This document shows positions 44,849 to 52,763 of a stretch of DNA of 64,000 bases, piece by piece (positions within the stretch are counted from its first letter, which is position 1; each line of letters starts with the position of its first letter). The stretch spans positions 1-64,000 of the forward strand of contig PWHJ01000122.1 in NCBI GenBank assembly GCA_003554865.1, written 5' to 3'. The DNA is from Bacteroidota bacterium (GTDB taxonomy: Bacteria > Bacteroidota > Bacteroidia > Bacteroidales > PUMT01). The notes under the pieces are model-generated. The model saw only the letters and a program-made list of their open reading frames with translations, was not told where the DNA came from and did no database searches. A program made the translations under genes and the position numbers.

Positions 44849-45505
44849 ATGAGCAACCAGAAAAAATTTGCAGTAATTCTTGCCGGATGCGGTGTGTTTG
44901 ATGGAAGCGAACTTCATGAATCGGTTTTGACCCTTTACTCAATTGTCAATAATAAAGGAAATTACGAAATTTTTGCACCCGATATCTCACAACACCATGT
45001 GGTCAATCACACAACCGGCAATGAGATGAATGAAACCCGCAATGTGCTTGTTGAGGCTTCCCGTATTGCAAGGGGCAATATCAAAAGCCTTGGGAATTTT
45101 AATGCTCAGGAGTTTGACGCTTTGATCATACCCGGAGGGTTCGGTGTGGCCAAAAACCTTTCTTCATTTGCTTTTGACGGTGCCGATTGCAAAATTGACC
45201 CAACCGTTGAAAAAGTAATAAAAGAGATGGCAGACCAGGGCAAGCCCATCGGAGCCCTTTGTATCTCTCCCGTATTGGTGGCCAAAATACTTGGAGATGT
45301 TGAGGTCACTATTGGACAGGACGAGGGAACAGCCTCAGCCATTGAACAAATGGGTGCGACCCATAAAAAAACCGGCCATGCAGAAGTGGTGGTAGATAAA
45401 AATAAAAAGATTGTCACCTCCCCGTGCTACATGCTAGATGCAGACATAGTTCAGATTGCCAGGGGAGCAGACAATGTGGTGAAGGAGATGTTCAAGCTGT
45501 TTTAG
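44849..45505 (+). CDS. elbB: ElbB-like glyoxalase of the DJ-1/PfpI superfamily
   Basis: A 218-aa class I glutamine-amidotransferase-like protein, with the ATG at 44849 (MSNQKKFAVILAGCGVFDG) preferred to that at 44816. ElbB (isoprenoid biosynthesis protein with glyoxalase activity) is recognised from GCGVFDGSELHESVLTL near the start, DALIIPGGFGVAKNLSSFA in the middle and the nucleophile elbow GALCISPVLVAKIL. Its physiological task is uncertain. It ends in a 4-base overlap with the convergent DUF4294 gene. Confidence 0.9.
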   Translation: MSNQKKFAVILAGCGVFDGSELHESVLTLYSIVNNKGNYEIFAPDISQHHVVNHTTGNEMNETRNVLVEASRIARGNIKSLGNFNAQEFDALIIPGGFGVAKNLSSFAFDGADCKIDPTVEKVIKEMADQGKPIGALCISPVLVAKILGDVEVTIGQDEGTASAIEQMGATHKKTGHAEVVVDKNKKIVTSPCYMLDADIVQIARGADNVVKEMFKLF

Positions 45506-46107
45506 AGTTCGATCTCGCCTATCTCTATGAGGAAAATGATATCCTCTATCAATCTGTCCTCATAGAGAGGGTCATATTCGCTTTTCAGGTTTGAGCCGAA
45601 CAAGCGGGCAACCGACTGCCAGAAAAAAGCTGAAAAAGAGCCCCGCAGCTCCTTTACCAGCTCGTATGAAGTGTTGCCCGTTTCCCTGTCAATCAGTTTT
45701 ATAAGAATATGCCCCTGAGTTATGGTAAGGGATTTAAGCTCATCCCCGAACTCTTCCATGAGCCTGTCTTCCACTTCCCTTACATAGCGCCTTTTTTCCC
45801 TTTCACTGTCAAGGTCCATAAATTCCCGGTTCATATCCTCGAGAATATCGGCTGCCTTTTGGGCGTAAGGATAGACGGTCTTAACGTTTTCAATGAGCCT
45901 TTGATACCGGCGATACTCCCTTCTGCTGCTGAAACTTCTTTCAGCTGAAATTACAGCCTCATTAATGCTGGCATAATAGAGGGTGTCTCCATCCTCAATA
46001 TGCACACCAAGAACACCGCCTTTTTCCAACCTTAAAGTATCATTCTGGGAAAAAGCCGCTTCTCCGAAGGTTACAAGAAGGCATATTATCAGTAAAAGCC
46101 TCATCAT
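45502..46107 (-). CDS. DUF4294 exported protein
   Basis: A 201-aa exported protein with a signal peptide (about 1-20, ending near AAFSQ). The body is highly charged and helical (RREYRRYQRLIENVKTVYPYAQKAADILEDMNREF), which is the DUF4294 pattern, common and nearly confined to Bacteroidota. Function unknown, likely periplasmic. It stands alone, divergent from the arginine deiminase gene. Confidence 0.82.
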   Translation of the reverse strand: MMRLLLIICLLVTFGEAAFSQNDTLRLEKGGVLGVHIEDGDTLYYASINEAVISAERSFSSRREYRRYQRLIENVKTVYPYAQKAADILEDMNREFMDLDSEREKRRYVREVEDRLMEEFGDELKSLTITQGHILIKLIDRETGNTSYELVKELRGSFSAFFWQSVARLFGSNLKSEYDPLYEDRLIEDIIFLIEIGEIEL

Positions 46108-46145
46108 ACTTTAAAAACGTTAAGGTTAATATCTAAATTATATAA

Positions 46146-46178
46146 TTTGCACTGCTCTGTTTTAAATGCTTATATTTG
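46146..46178 (+). promoter_or_regulatory. Promoter for arginine deiminase (TTTG-N21-TATATTTG)
   Basis: TTTG (46146-46149) and TATATTTG (46171-46178) are 21 bases apart, a full consensus match. The -7 box overlaps the TTG start in the ORF track, which rules that start out and supports the ATG at 46209 (leader about 25 nt). Confidence 0.72.
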
Positions 46179-46208
46179 AATACTTTTTTACCATCAATTA
46201 AACAACAA

Positions 46209-47468
46209 ATGGAAGAAAAAATCAAAGTTGATGTGCGCTCGGAAATCGGAAAGCTTGAATCGGTTATTATCCACACACCGGGTCCCGAAGTAGAAAATAT
46301 GACCCCCGGCGATGCCGAACGCGCACTCTACAGTGATATACTAAACCTTTCAATTGCCAGGAAGGAGTTCAACCAATTAAGTGGATTGCTTAAAAAATAT
46401 GCCAAAACTCTTGAAGTTAAAGAGCTTCTTGCCGGAGTTCTGGCAAACAAAAAAGCAAAGGAGAAAATTGTACGGTACATTTGTGAAAATGAAAATCATC
46501 CCGGGGTAGCCGACTTTCTTTTATCACAAAGTACAGAAAATATCTGTAAACTGCTCATTGAAGGTGTAATAATGGAAAAAAACACTCTTACGAAATTCCT
46601 GAGCAAGGAAAGATATTCACTCCCGCCTTTGCACAATTTTTTCTATATACGTGATTCAGCTATACCTGTATACAATAACATGATAATAAGCAAAATGGCA
46701 ACGGGGGCAAGAAGACGTGAGTCAGTCATAATGGAAGCAATTTTTGATTACAGCACCACTTTCAGGACAAAAACCCTCAAGCCATTTGATAATTCAAACA
46801 CTCACCCTTCCGTCACGCTCGAGGGGGGGGATGTAATTGTTGCACGCGAAGATATTCTCCTTGTTGGAAACGGTACAAGAACCTCGACACAAGGGATCGA
46901 CTACCTTCTTCAGCTGATTTGCAGGGAAAAAGATAAAAAAAAGCATATAATAGTACAGGAACTTCCCTCTACTCCGGAATCTTTTATACACCTGGACATG
47001 GTGTTTACCCTTCTGGATGTTGACACATGCATGATCTATGAACCCGTGCTTTTTAAGCTGGGCAAATATCAAACTGTCCATATAACCGTAGATAACGGAA
47101 AAGTAAAATCAATAAGGGAGGAAAAAAACATACTGGAAGCACTCGAAGGTCTTGGCATGAGCCTTAAGCCTATTTACTGCGGTGGGACAAAAGATTCCTG
47201 GGCACAGGAAAGAGAGCAGTGGCACAGCGGTGCAAATTTTTTTTCTGTTGAACCCGGGAAGGTTATAGGTTACGGACGCAACACCAACACCATTGAAGAG
47301 CTCAGCCGAAACGGATACGAAATAGTGCCGGCAGTTGATATTATTGAAAACAAAGTCGGTCAACATGCCCATAAAAAGATGGTAATAACACTGGAAGGAT
47401 CTGAGCTTCCAAGAGGAGGAGGTGGTGCAAGATGTATGACAATCCCTGTAAGTAGGCAGAGCATCTAG
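46209..47468 (+). CDS. arcA: Arginine deiminase
   Basis: A 419-aa guanidino-group hydrolase converting arginine to citrulline and ammonia. The start at 46209 is fixed by the promoter. Catalytic features: FYIRDSAIPV (Asp), LEGGDVIV, FIHLDMVFT (His) and the nucleophile Cys in GGGGARCMTIP near the end. IIHTPGPEVENMTP at the start is typical of bacterial ArcA. No ornithine carbamoyltransferase, carbamate kinase or antiporter gene adjoins it, so it is not in a standard arc operon. It could serve nitrogen release or pH defence. Confidence 0.9.
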   Translation: MEEKIKVDVRSEIGKLESVIIHTPGPEVENMTPGDAERALYSDILNLSIARKEFNQLSGLLKKYAKTLEVKELLAGVLANKKAKEKIVRYICENENHPGVADFLLSQSTENICKLLIEGVIMEKNTLTKFLSKERYSLPPLHNFFYIRDSAIPVYNNMIISKMATGARRRESVIMEAIFDYSTTFRTKTLKPFDNSNTHPSVTLEGGDVIVAREDILLVGNGTRTSTQGIDYLLQLICREKDKKKHIIVQELPSTPESFIHLDMVFTLLDVDTCMIYEPVLFKLGKYQTVHITVDNGKVKSIREEKNILEALEGLGMSLKPIYCGGTKDSWAQEREQWHSGANFFSVEPGKVIGYGRNTNTIEELSRNGYEIVPAVDIIENKVGQHAHKKMVITLEGSELPRGGGGARCMTIPVSRQSI

Positions 47469-47550
47469 AAAAACAGACACAACTCATTATCAGAATAATA
47501 TCCCGGTGGGTTTTTACATCCAAACCGTTATTGGATTACGCAATTTTTTT

Positions 47551-47558
47551 TATATTTG
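47551..47558 (+). promoter_or_regulatory. Promoter -7 element for the decarboxylase operon
   Basis: TATATTTG matches TAnnTTTG, with TTG 17 bases upstream. The leader before oadG would be about 80 nt. Confidence 0.5.
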
Positions 47559-47646
47559 CATTTCGGTCAAGTTTTTTAAAATTTGAATGCGGGAATTTAA
47601 GCAAGTTGTTTTGCGGATATTTTTCTCTTACTAAACGAAATTTATT

Positions 47647-47904
47647 ATGATAGCCAGTATAAGTTTTTCTTTGCAGATTTTTTTATTAGGTCTTCTAACA
47701 GTGTTTTTTGTTCTCATAATGGTTGTTTTGTTCGGGAACTTTATAATTATGTTCACCAATAAGTTCTTTGAACCACTTCAAACCGAGAGCATTAAGGCAC
47801 AAAAAGAAGGTATTGATCCTTCAAAAATTGCTGCAATTAGCGCCGCTGTGCACAATTTGACCCACGGCAAAGGAAAAGTAAAAAGCATAGAAAAACAGTC
47901 ATAA
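47647..47904 (+). CDS. oadG: Sodium-pumping decarboxylase gamma subunit
   Basis: An 85-aa subunit with one N-terminal transmembrane helix (about 8-36) and a short hydrophilic tail, the layout of OadG/MmdD-type gamma subunits that assemble the complex in the membrane. The C-terminal part AAISAAVHNLTHGKGKVKSI is typical of Bacteroidota versions. It is first in the operon, followed by the alpha and beta subunits. Confidence 0.85.
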   Translation: MIASISFSLQIFLLGLLTVFFVLIMVVLFGNFIIMFTNKFFEPLQTESIKAQKEGIDPSKIAAISAAVHNLTHGKGKVKSIEKQS

Positions 47905-48016
47905 CTCTTTGCCGCACTGTTTAATTCCCGGGTTCTTAATGTATAAAACACAAAGAGGGTTATTAAATGACCCTTGACGGGAATATATTAGTATAAATCT
48001 TTAATATCTGATAAAA

Positions 48017-49930
48017 ATGAAGAAACGTAAAATTAAATTTTCACTTGTATATAGGGATATGTGGCAATCGGCAGGGAAATACATGCCTCACAAGGAGCAG
48101 CTTGAGCGAATAGCCCCTGCCATTATCGATATGGGATGTTTTGACCGTATCGAAACTAACGGGGGTGGATTCGAGCAAATAAACCTTTTGTTCGGAGAGA
48201 ACCCCAATGAATCCGTACGCGCCTGGTGCAAACCTTTTAATGAGGCCGGCATTGAAACCCATATGCTGGAAAGGGGGCTCAACGGTATAAGAATGAGGCC
48301 CGTACCTGCAGATATCCGAAAGCTGATGTTCCAGGTTAAAAAGAAGCAGGGGGTAAATATTTCCCGCTCTTTTGACGGACTAAATGATGAAAACAATATA
48401 ATTGACTCGGTTAAGTATGCCAAAGAAGCAGGGATGGTTGCTCAGGGCACACTTTGTATAACCTATTCAAAGGTACATACTGTCGATTATTATGTAAGCC
48501 TGGCTGACGATCTTATTAAAGGAGGATCGGAAGAAATATGCCTGAAGGATATGGCAGGAATAGGACGCCCGGTATCGCTGGGTAAAATAGTTGAAGGAAT
48601 AAAGAAAAAGCATCCGGATATCCCGATTCAGTATCACGGACAAACCGGTCCCGGGTTTACTGTTGCTTCAATACTTGAGGTGGTTAATGCAGGTTGTGAA
48701 TATATTGATGTAGGGATGGAGCCATTGTCATGGGGAACAGGTCATGCCGACCTGCTTACCATACTTGCCATGCTCGAGGATGCAGGCTATGAAGTGCCTG
48801 ATGTGAACATGAAAGCCTACATGGAGGCGCGGCGCCTTTCACAGGAGTTTATCGACGAATTCCTGGGTTACTATATTGACCCCTACAACCGCCAGCTAAA
48901 TGCCTTGCTCATAAAGCCGGGCTTGCCGGGTGGAATGATGGGGAGCCTTATGGCCGACCTTGCAAACAACCTGAAAAGTATCAACAAGTACCTTGAGAAG
49001 AAAAAGAAACCGCTTCTCACCCAGGATGAACTTATGCTGAAGCTTTACGATGAGGTTGAATATATATGGCCGAAAATGGGTTATCCGCCGCTTGTGACAC
49101 CCTACAGTCAGTATGTGAAAAATGTTGCATTGATGAATGTTACGCAAATGCTCAAAGGAAAAGAGCGTTTCACAATAATTGACGACAACACCTGGGATAT
49201 GTTGCTTGGAAAATCAGGCAAGCTCCCCGGAAAGCTTGCACCTGAGCTTGAGGAAAAAGCAAAGGCAGAAGGCCGTGAATTTTATGAAGGCAATCCCCAG
49301 GATCTTTATCCAGATGAGCTTGACACCTTCAAAAAAGAGATGGATGAAAAAGGCTGGGATTACGGTCAGGATAACGAAGAACTATTTGAACTGGCAATGC
49401 ACCCTGAACAATACAGGAATTATAAATCGGGAGAAGCCAAAAAAGCCTTTGAGGAAGATCTGGCAAAAAGAAAGTCAGAGGGAGGCGGACTCTTCCCGGC
49501 ACCAGCCGTTGAAGCCCCCAAAGCCGAACCAGCAGCGCCTGTACAACCATCTACCATGAACATAGATGTGAACGGTGAAAAATTCAAAGTAACCGTTTCA
49601 TACGGTGATGAAGGCGGTCAATCAAAAGCTGAAAATAAACCGGAAACATCAGCTTCCGCCCCGGCAAAAGAAGAAAAAGAACCGGAATCAAAAGAGGGGG
49701 CAGAAGAGGTAACATCCCCGATCGAAGGTAATTTCTACCTTACCAAGGAGGCATCGGAGAAACCCCTGAAGGTAGGAGACACGGTTAAAAAAGGGGATAT
49801 TCTGGGCTACATTGAGGCCATGAAAACCTACAACTCAATAAAAAGCGACAAGGAAGGCACAATAGTCGAAATAGTCCCCGACAACGGTGAGGAGGTAATA
49901 GAGGACGATGTGTTATTCCTTATAAAGTAG
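48017..49930 (+). CDS. oadA: Oxaloacetate decarboxylase alpha subunit (carboxyltransferase-biotin)
   Basis: A 637-aa alpha subunit. The carboxyltransferase TIM barrel holds RDMWQ (Asp14 metal ligand), CLKDMAGIG (Lys177, expected carbamylated) and YHGQTGPG (207-214). The PYC_OADA region follows, then a Pro/Ala/Glu-rich linker (about 495-560) and a C-terminal biotin domain with EAMKTYNS, Lys603 being the biotin site. In canonical OadA and pyruvate carboxylase the third metal motif is HxH; here the second His is Gln209. It transfers carboxyl from oxaloacetate (or a related acid) to biotin for the membrane pump. Pyruvate carboxylase subunit B is an alternative name for this sequence type. Confidence 0.88.
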   Translation: MKKRKIKFSLVYRDMWQSAGKYMPHKEQLERIAPAIIDMGCFDRIETNGGGFEQINLLFGENPNESVRAWCKPFNEAGIETHMLERGLNGIRMRPVPADIRKLMFQVKKKQGVNISRSFDGLNDENNIIDSVKYAKEAGMVAQGTLCITYSKVHTVDYYVSLADDLIKGGSEEICLKDMAGIGRPVSLGKIVEGIKKKHPDIPIQYHGQTGPGFTVASILEVVNAGCEYIDVGMEPLSWGTGHADLLTILAMLEDAGYEVPDVNMKAYMEARRLSQEFIDEFLGYYIDPYNRQLNALLIKPGLPGGMMGSLMADLANNLKSINKYLEKKKKPLLTQDELMLKLYDEVEYIWPKMGYPPLVTPYSQYVKNVALMNVTQMLKGKERFTIIDDNTWDMLLGKSGKLPGKLAPELEEKAKAEGREFYEGNPQDLYPDELDTFKKEMDEKGWDYGQDNEELFELAMHPEQYRNYKSGEAKKAFEEDLAKRKSEGGGLFPAPAVEAPKAEPAAPVQPSTMNIDVNGEKFKVTVSYGDEGGQSKAENKPETSASAPAKEEKEPESKEGAEEVTSPIEGNFYLTKEASEKPLKVGDTVKKGDILGYIEAMKTYNSIKSDKEGTIVEIVPDNGEEVIEDDVLFLIK

Positions 49931-49963
49931 AGATTTGGTAAAATAAGTATTTTAAAAAACCTT

Positions 49964-49990
49964 CAACCTGTCTCCCAGGGAGGCAGGTTG
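49964..49990 (+). promoter_or_regulatory. 12-bp hairpin between oadA and oadB
   Basis: CAACCTGTCTCC pairs with GGAGGCAGGTTG (one G-U wobble) around a 3-nt loop, in the 76-base gap between the alpha and beta genes. No T-run follows, so it is not a simple terminator. It may protect an mRNA end, slow ribosome or polymerase passage, or set subunit ratios. Confidence 0.55.
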
Positions 49991-50006
49991 ATATAAAGAT
50001 ATAAAA

Positions 50007-51218
50007 ATGGATGCTTTCAGCAGATTATTTGAAATGACATCGTTCGGTGATATACCAGGCGAACCCGGTGTCATCATTATGATAATAATAGGCCTTGTTT
50101 TACTTTATCTGGGCATAGCCAAAAAATACGAGCCACTGCTTCTGATCCCGATAGGTTTCGGGGTAATTCTGGCAAACCTTCCGGGTGCCGGAATGGGTAT
50201 AGTCCCCGACGAATATGTGGAGCTAGACGGTGAAAGATATAAAAACCTTGTTGAAATAGCCAGAGATCACGGCATAATGAACTTCATCTATTATTCGCTG
50301 ATCAAAACCGGATTTTTGCCACCTCTTATATTTATGGGTGTGGGAGCGTTGACAGATTTCGGCCCAATGCTCAGAAACTTAAGATTATCACTTTTTGGTG
50401 CAGCAGCACAATTGGGTATATTTTCGGTCTTTCTGGCTGCAACCGCCGTTGGTTTCACGCTTCAGGAAGCAGGTTCGCTGGGTATTATCGGAGGGGGTGA
50501 CGGACCAACAGCTATTTATATATCAATTATGCTTGCCCCGCATCTTCTGGGACCAATTGCAATTGCAGCCTATTCATATATGGCACTTGTACCCGTTATA
50601 ATTCCCCCGGTGGTGAATGCACTATGCTCAAGGAAGGAGCTTAATATAAACATGAAGGAGATGGACAAAAAATTTCCATCCAAAAGGGAGATTAAAAATA
50701 TTAATGCCGCCAAAATTGGATTCCCTATTGTAATGGGAATTTTAATTTCATTTTTCGTCCCCACAGCAGTTCCCCTTATAGGGATGCTCATGTTCGGCAA
50801 CCTTGTAAAGGAGCTTGGGGTAATTACCGGCAGACTTTCAAGTGCTGCTACAGGGCCTATCCTCAATACCGCCACAATTTTTCTCGGTCTTGCCGTTGGT
50901 GCATCAATGACCTCTCAGACATTTCTTGATATAAGAACTCTGGGAATTATTGCGGGAGGCCTTGTTGCATTTGCAATTTCAGTTGCCGGAGGTATACTGG
51001 CAGTGAAAATATATAATTTCTTTGCCAAGAAAAAGATAAATCCCCTTATAGGGGCAACCGGACTGAGTGCGGTACCGATGGCATCAAGAGTCGCAAATGA
51101 GATTGCCGTTAAATACGACAACAAAAACCATCTTCTTCAGTACTGCATGGCAAGCAACATATCAGGGGTAATAGGATCGGCTGTAGCCGCAGGTGTTTTG
51201 ATCTCATTTTTGGGCTGA
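50007..51218 (+). CDS. oadB: Sodium-pumping decarboxylase beta subunit
   Basis: A 403-aa integral membrane subunit with about nine to eleven helices that drives Na+ export by decarboxylating carboxybiotin. GGGDGPTAIYIS (Asp165, corresponding to the Na+-binding Asp203 region of OadB) is intact, and GLSAVPMASRVANEI near the end is a family signature. The operon order gamma-alpha-beta is complete and ends with a clear terminator. The same beta subunit type serves oxaloacetate, methylmalonyl-CoA and glutaconyl-CoA pumps; the alpha subunit points to oxaloacetate. Confidence 0.93.
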   Translation: MDAFSRLFEMTSFGDIPGEPGVIIMIIIGLVLLYLGIAKKYEPLLLIPIGFGVILANLPGAGMGIVPDEYVELDGERYKNLVEIARDHGIMNFIYYSLIKTGFLPPLIFMGVGALTDFGPMLRNLRLSLFGAAAQLGIFSVFLAATAVGFTLQEAGSLGIIGGGDGPTAIYISIMLAPHLLGPIAIAAYSYMALVPVIIPPVVNALCSRKELNINMKEMDKKFPSKREIKNINAAKIGFPIVMGILISFFVPTAVPLIGMLMFGNLVKELGVITGRLSSAATGPILNTATIFLGLAVGASMTSQTFLDIRTLGIIAGGLVAFAISVAGGILAVKIYNFFAKKKINPLIGATGLSAVPMASRVANEIAVKYDNKNHLLQYCMASNISGVIGSAVAAGVLISFLG

Positions 51219-51267
51219 CACAACCGGCCTTAGGCAAACAAAATAATTGAAAAAATTAGCCCTTTGG

Positions 51268-51297
51268 AAAACCGTCTCATTATTGAGGCGGTTTTTT
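51268..51297 (+). terminator. Terminator of the decarboxylase operon
   Basis: AAAACCGTCTCA pairs with TGAGGCGGTTTT (12 bp, one G-U) around a TTAT loop, followed by further T residues. It lies 50 bases after the oadB stop. The remaining 294 bases before recA hold a -7-like TACATTTA (51458-51465) and no further feature I can support. Confidence 0.85.
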
Positions 51298-51591
51298 ATA
51301 TTAGCAATCTGATTCATTGTGGCTAAAGCCCCGTTATTTTGCAGGTTTTCTAATAGGTCACAAAAGTGCAGCCGTAAAAAATTGCGAATAAATATTTCAA
51401 ACCGACTTGTTGAAAAAAAATTACACAGGCTATGTTCACATATTGATCAAAACTTTGTACATTTACATAAAGGGTAGCCCGTGGCAGGGAAAATTTTAAA
51501 AACAGCCCGCACCTGAGCATTATTAACTTTTATCGGCAATAACAGCCTGGTCAGAGAAAGGATTTTGTAACATAAAAAGGAGACTTTTATA

Positions 51592-52629
51592 ATGGAAAAC
51601 GAAAAAACCAAGAAAAACGAGAAAAAAGAGATAAATGAGAAAAACAAAGAGAAGCTCAAGGCTCTTCAGCTTACACTTGACAAAATCGACAAAGAGTACG
51701 GCAAGGGTACAATTATGAAAATGGGTGACGAGGCAGTTTCTGACGTGCCTTCCATTCCGACAGGTTCATTGGGTATTGACATTGCCGTAGGTGTGGGTGG
51801 TTACCCACGCGGGCGGGTTGTCGAAATTTTCGGACCTGAATCCTCCGGTAAAACTACCCTGGCTATTCATGCAATTGCCGAAGCCCAGGGAAACGGGGGG
51901 ATAGCAGCATTTATAGATGCAGAACATGCTTTTGACCGTTTTTATGCAGAAAAGCTTGGGGTCGACATTGAAAACCTTCTCATCTCTCAGCCCGATAACG
52001 GTGAGCAGGCACTAGAAATAACAGATCACCTTATCAGATCGGGAGCTATAGATATAATTGTTATTGACTCTGTTGCAGCACTTACACCAAAATCGGAAAT
52101 CGAGGGGGACATGGGTGATTCTAAAATGGGCTTGCAGGCCAGGTTAATGTCTCAGGCACTCAGAAAATTGGCAGCCAACATAAGCAAAACAAAAACCTGC
52201 TGTGTTTTCATAAACCAGCTTCGTGAAAAAATAGGCGTCATGTTCGGCAATCCTGAAACTACTACAGGTGGAAATGCGCTCAAATTTTACTCCTCGGTAA
52301 GGATAGATATTAGAAGAATCAATCAGATAAAAGATGGTGAGGATGTCAAGGGAAGCCGCACACGTGTTAAGGTTGTAAAAAACAAGATCGCCCCGCCTTT
52401 CAGAAAAGCTGAATTTGACATTATGTATGGAGAAGGGATTTCAAAAAGCGGTGAAATAATAGATCTTGCCGTTGACCAGAATATTGTTAAAAAAAGTGGC
52501 TCATGGTTCAGTTACGGGGAGACCAAGCTTGGTCAGGGGCGTGATGCTGTAAAAAAAATGATCTCCGATAACCCCGAGCTTGCAACGGAGCTGGAAAGCA
52601 AGGTAAAAGAGGCCTTCTCAGGAAAATAA
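51592..52629 (+). CDS. recA: Recombinase RecA
   Basis: A 345-aa RecA, the strand-exchange and SOS co-protease filament. Walker A is GPESSGKTT (81-89), Walker B-like [14 protein letters not shown] and [11 protein letters not shown] follow, with the DNA-binding loop regions [15 protein letters not shown] and [14 protein letters not shown]. The first 20 residues form an unusual Lys/Glu-rich tail ([17 protein letters not shown]), and the usual acidic C-terminal tail is short. The ATG is preceded by AAGGAG at about 9 bases. It is monocistronic, between two clear terminators. Confidence 0.97.
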   Translation: MENEKTKKNEKKEINEKNKEKLKALQLTLDKIDKEYGKGTIMKMGDEAVSDVPSIPTGSLGIDIAVGVGGYPRGRVVEIFGPESSGKTTLAIHAIAEAQGNGGIAAFIDAEHAFDRFYAEKLGVDIENLLISQPDNGEQALEITDHLIRSGAIDIIVIDSVAALTPKSEIEGDMGDSKMGLQARLMSQALRKLAANISKTKTCCVFINQLREKIGVMFGNPETTTGGNALKFYSSVRIDIRRINQIKDGEDVKGSRTRVKVVKNKIAPPFRKAEFDIMYGEGISKSGEIIDLAVDQNIVKKSGSWFSYGETKLGQGRDAVKKMISDNPELATELESKVKEAFSGK

Positions 52630-52689
52630 TCGATTCCAGGGTAAAATTTAAAACCTGATAAGATTGACAAACCAATCTGTTTTATAAAT

Positions 52690-52732
52690 AACCTTTCTCT
52701 GCACACAAAGGGATGCAGGGGAAGGTTTTTTA
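52690..52732 (+). terminator. recA terminator
   Basis: AACCTTTCTCTGCA pairs with TGCAGGGGAAGGTT (14 bp with two G-U) around a 10-nt loop, followed by TTTTTT. It sits between recA and the peptidase gene. Confidence 0.8.
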
Positions 52733-52763
52733 AATTATTTCAAACAACTTAAATTCAATCAAG

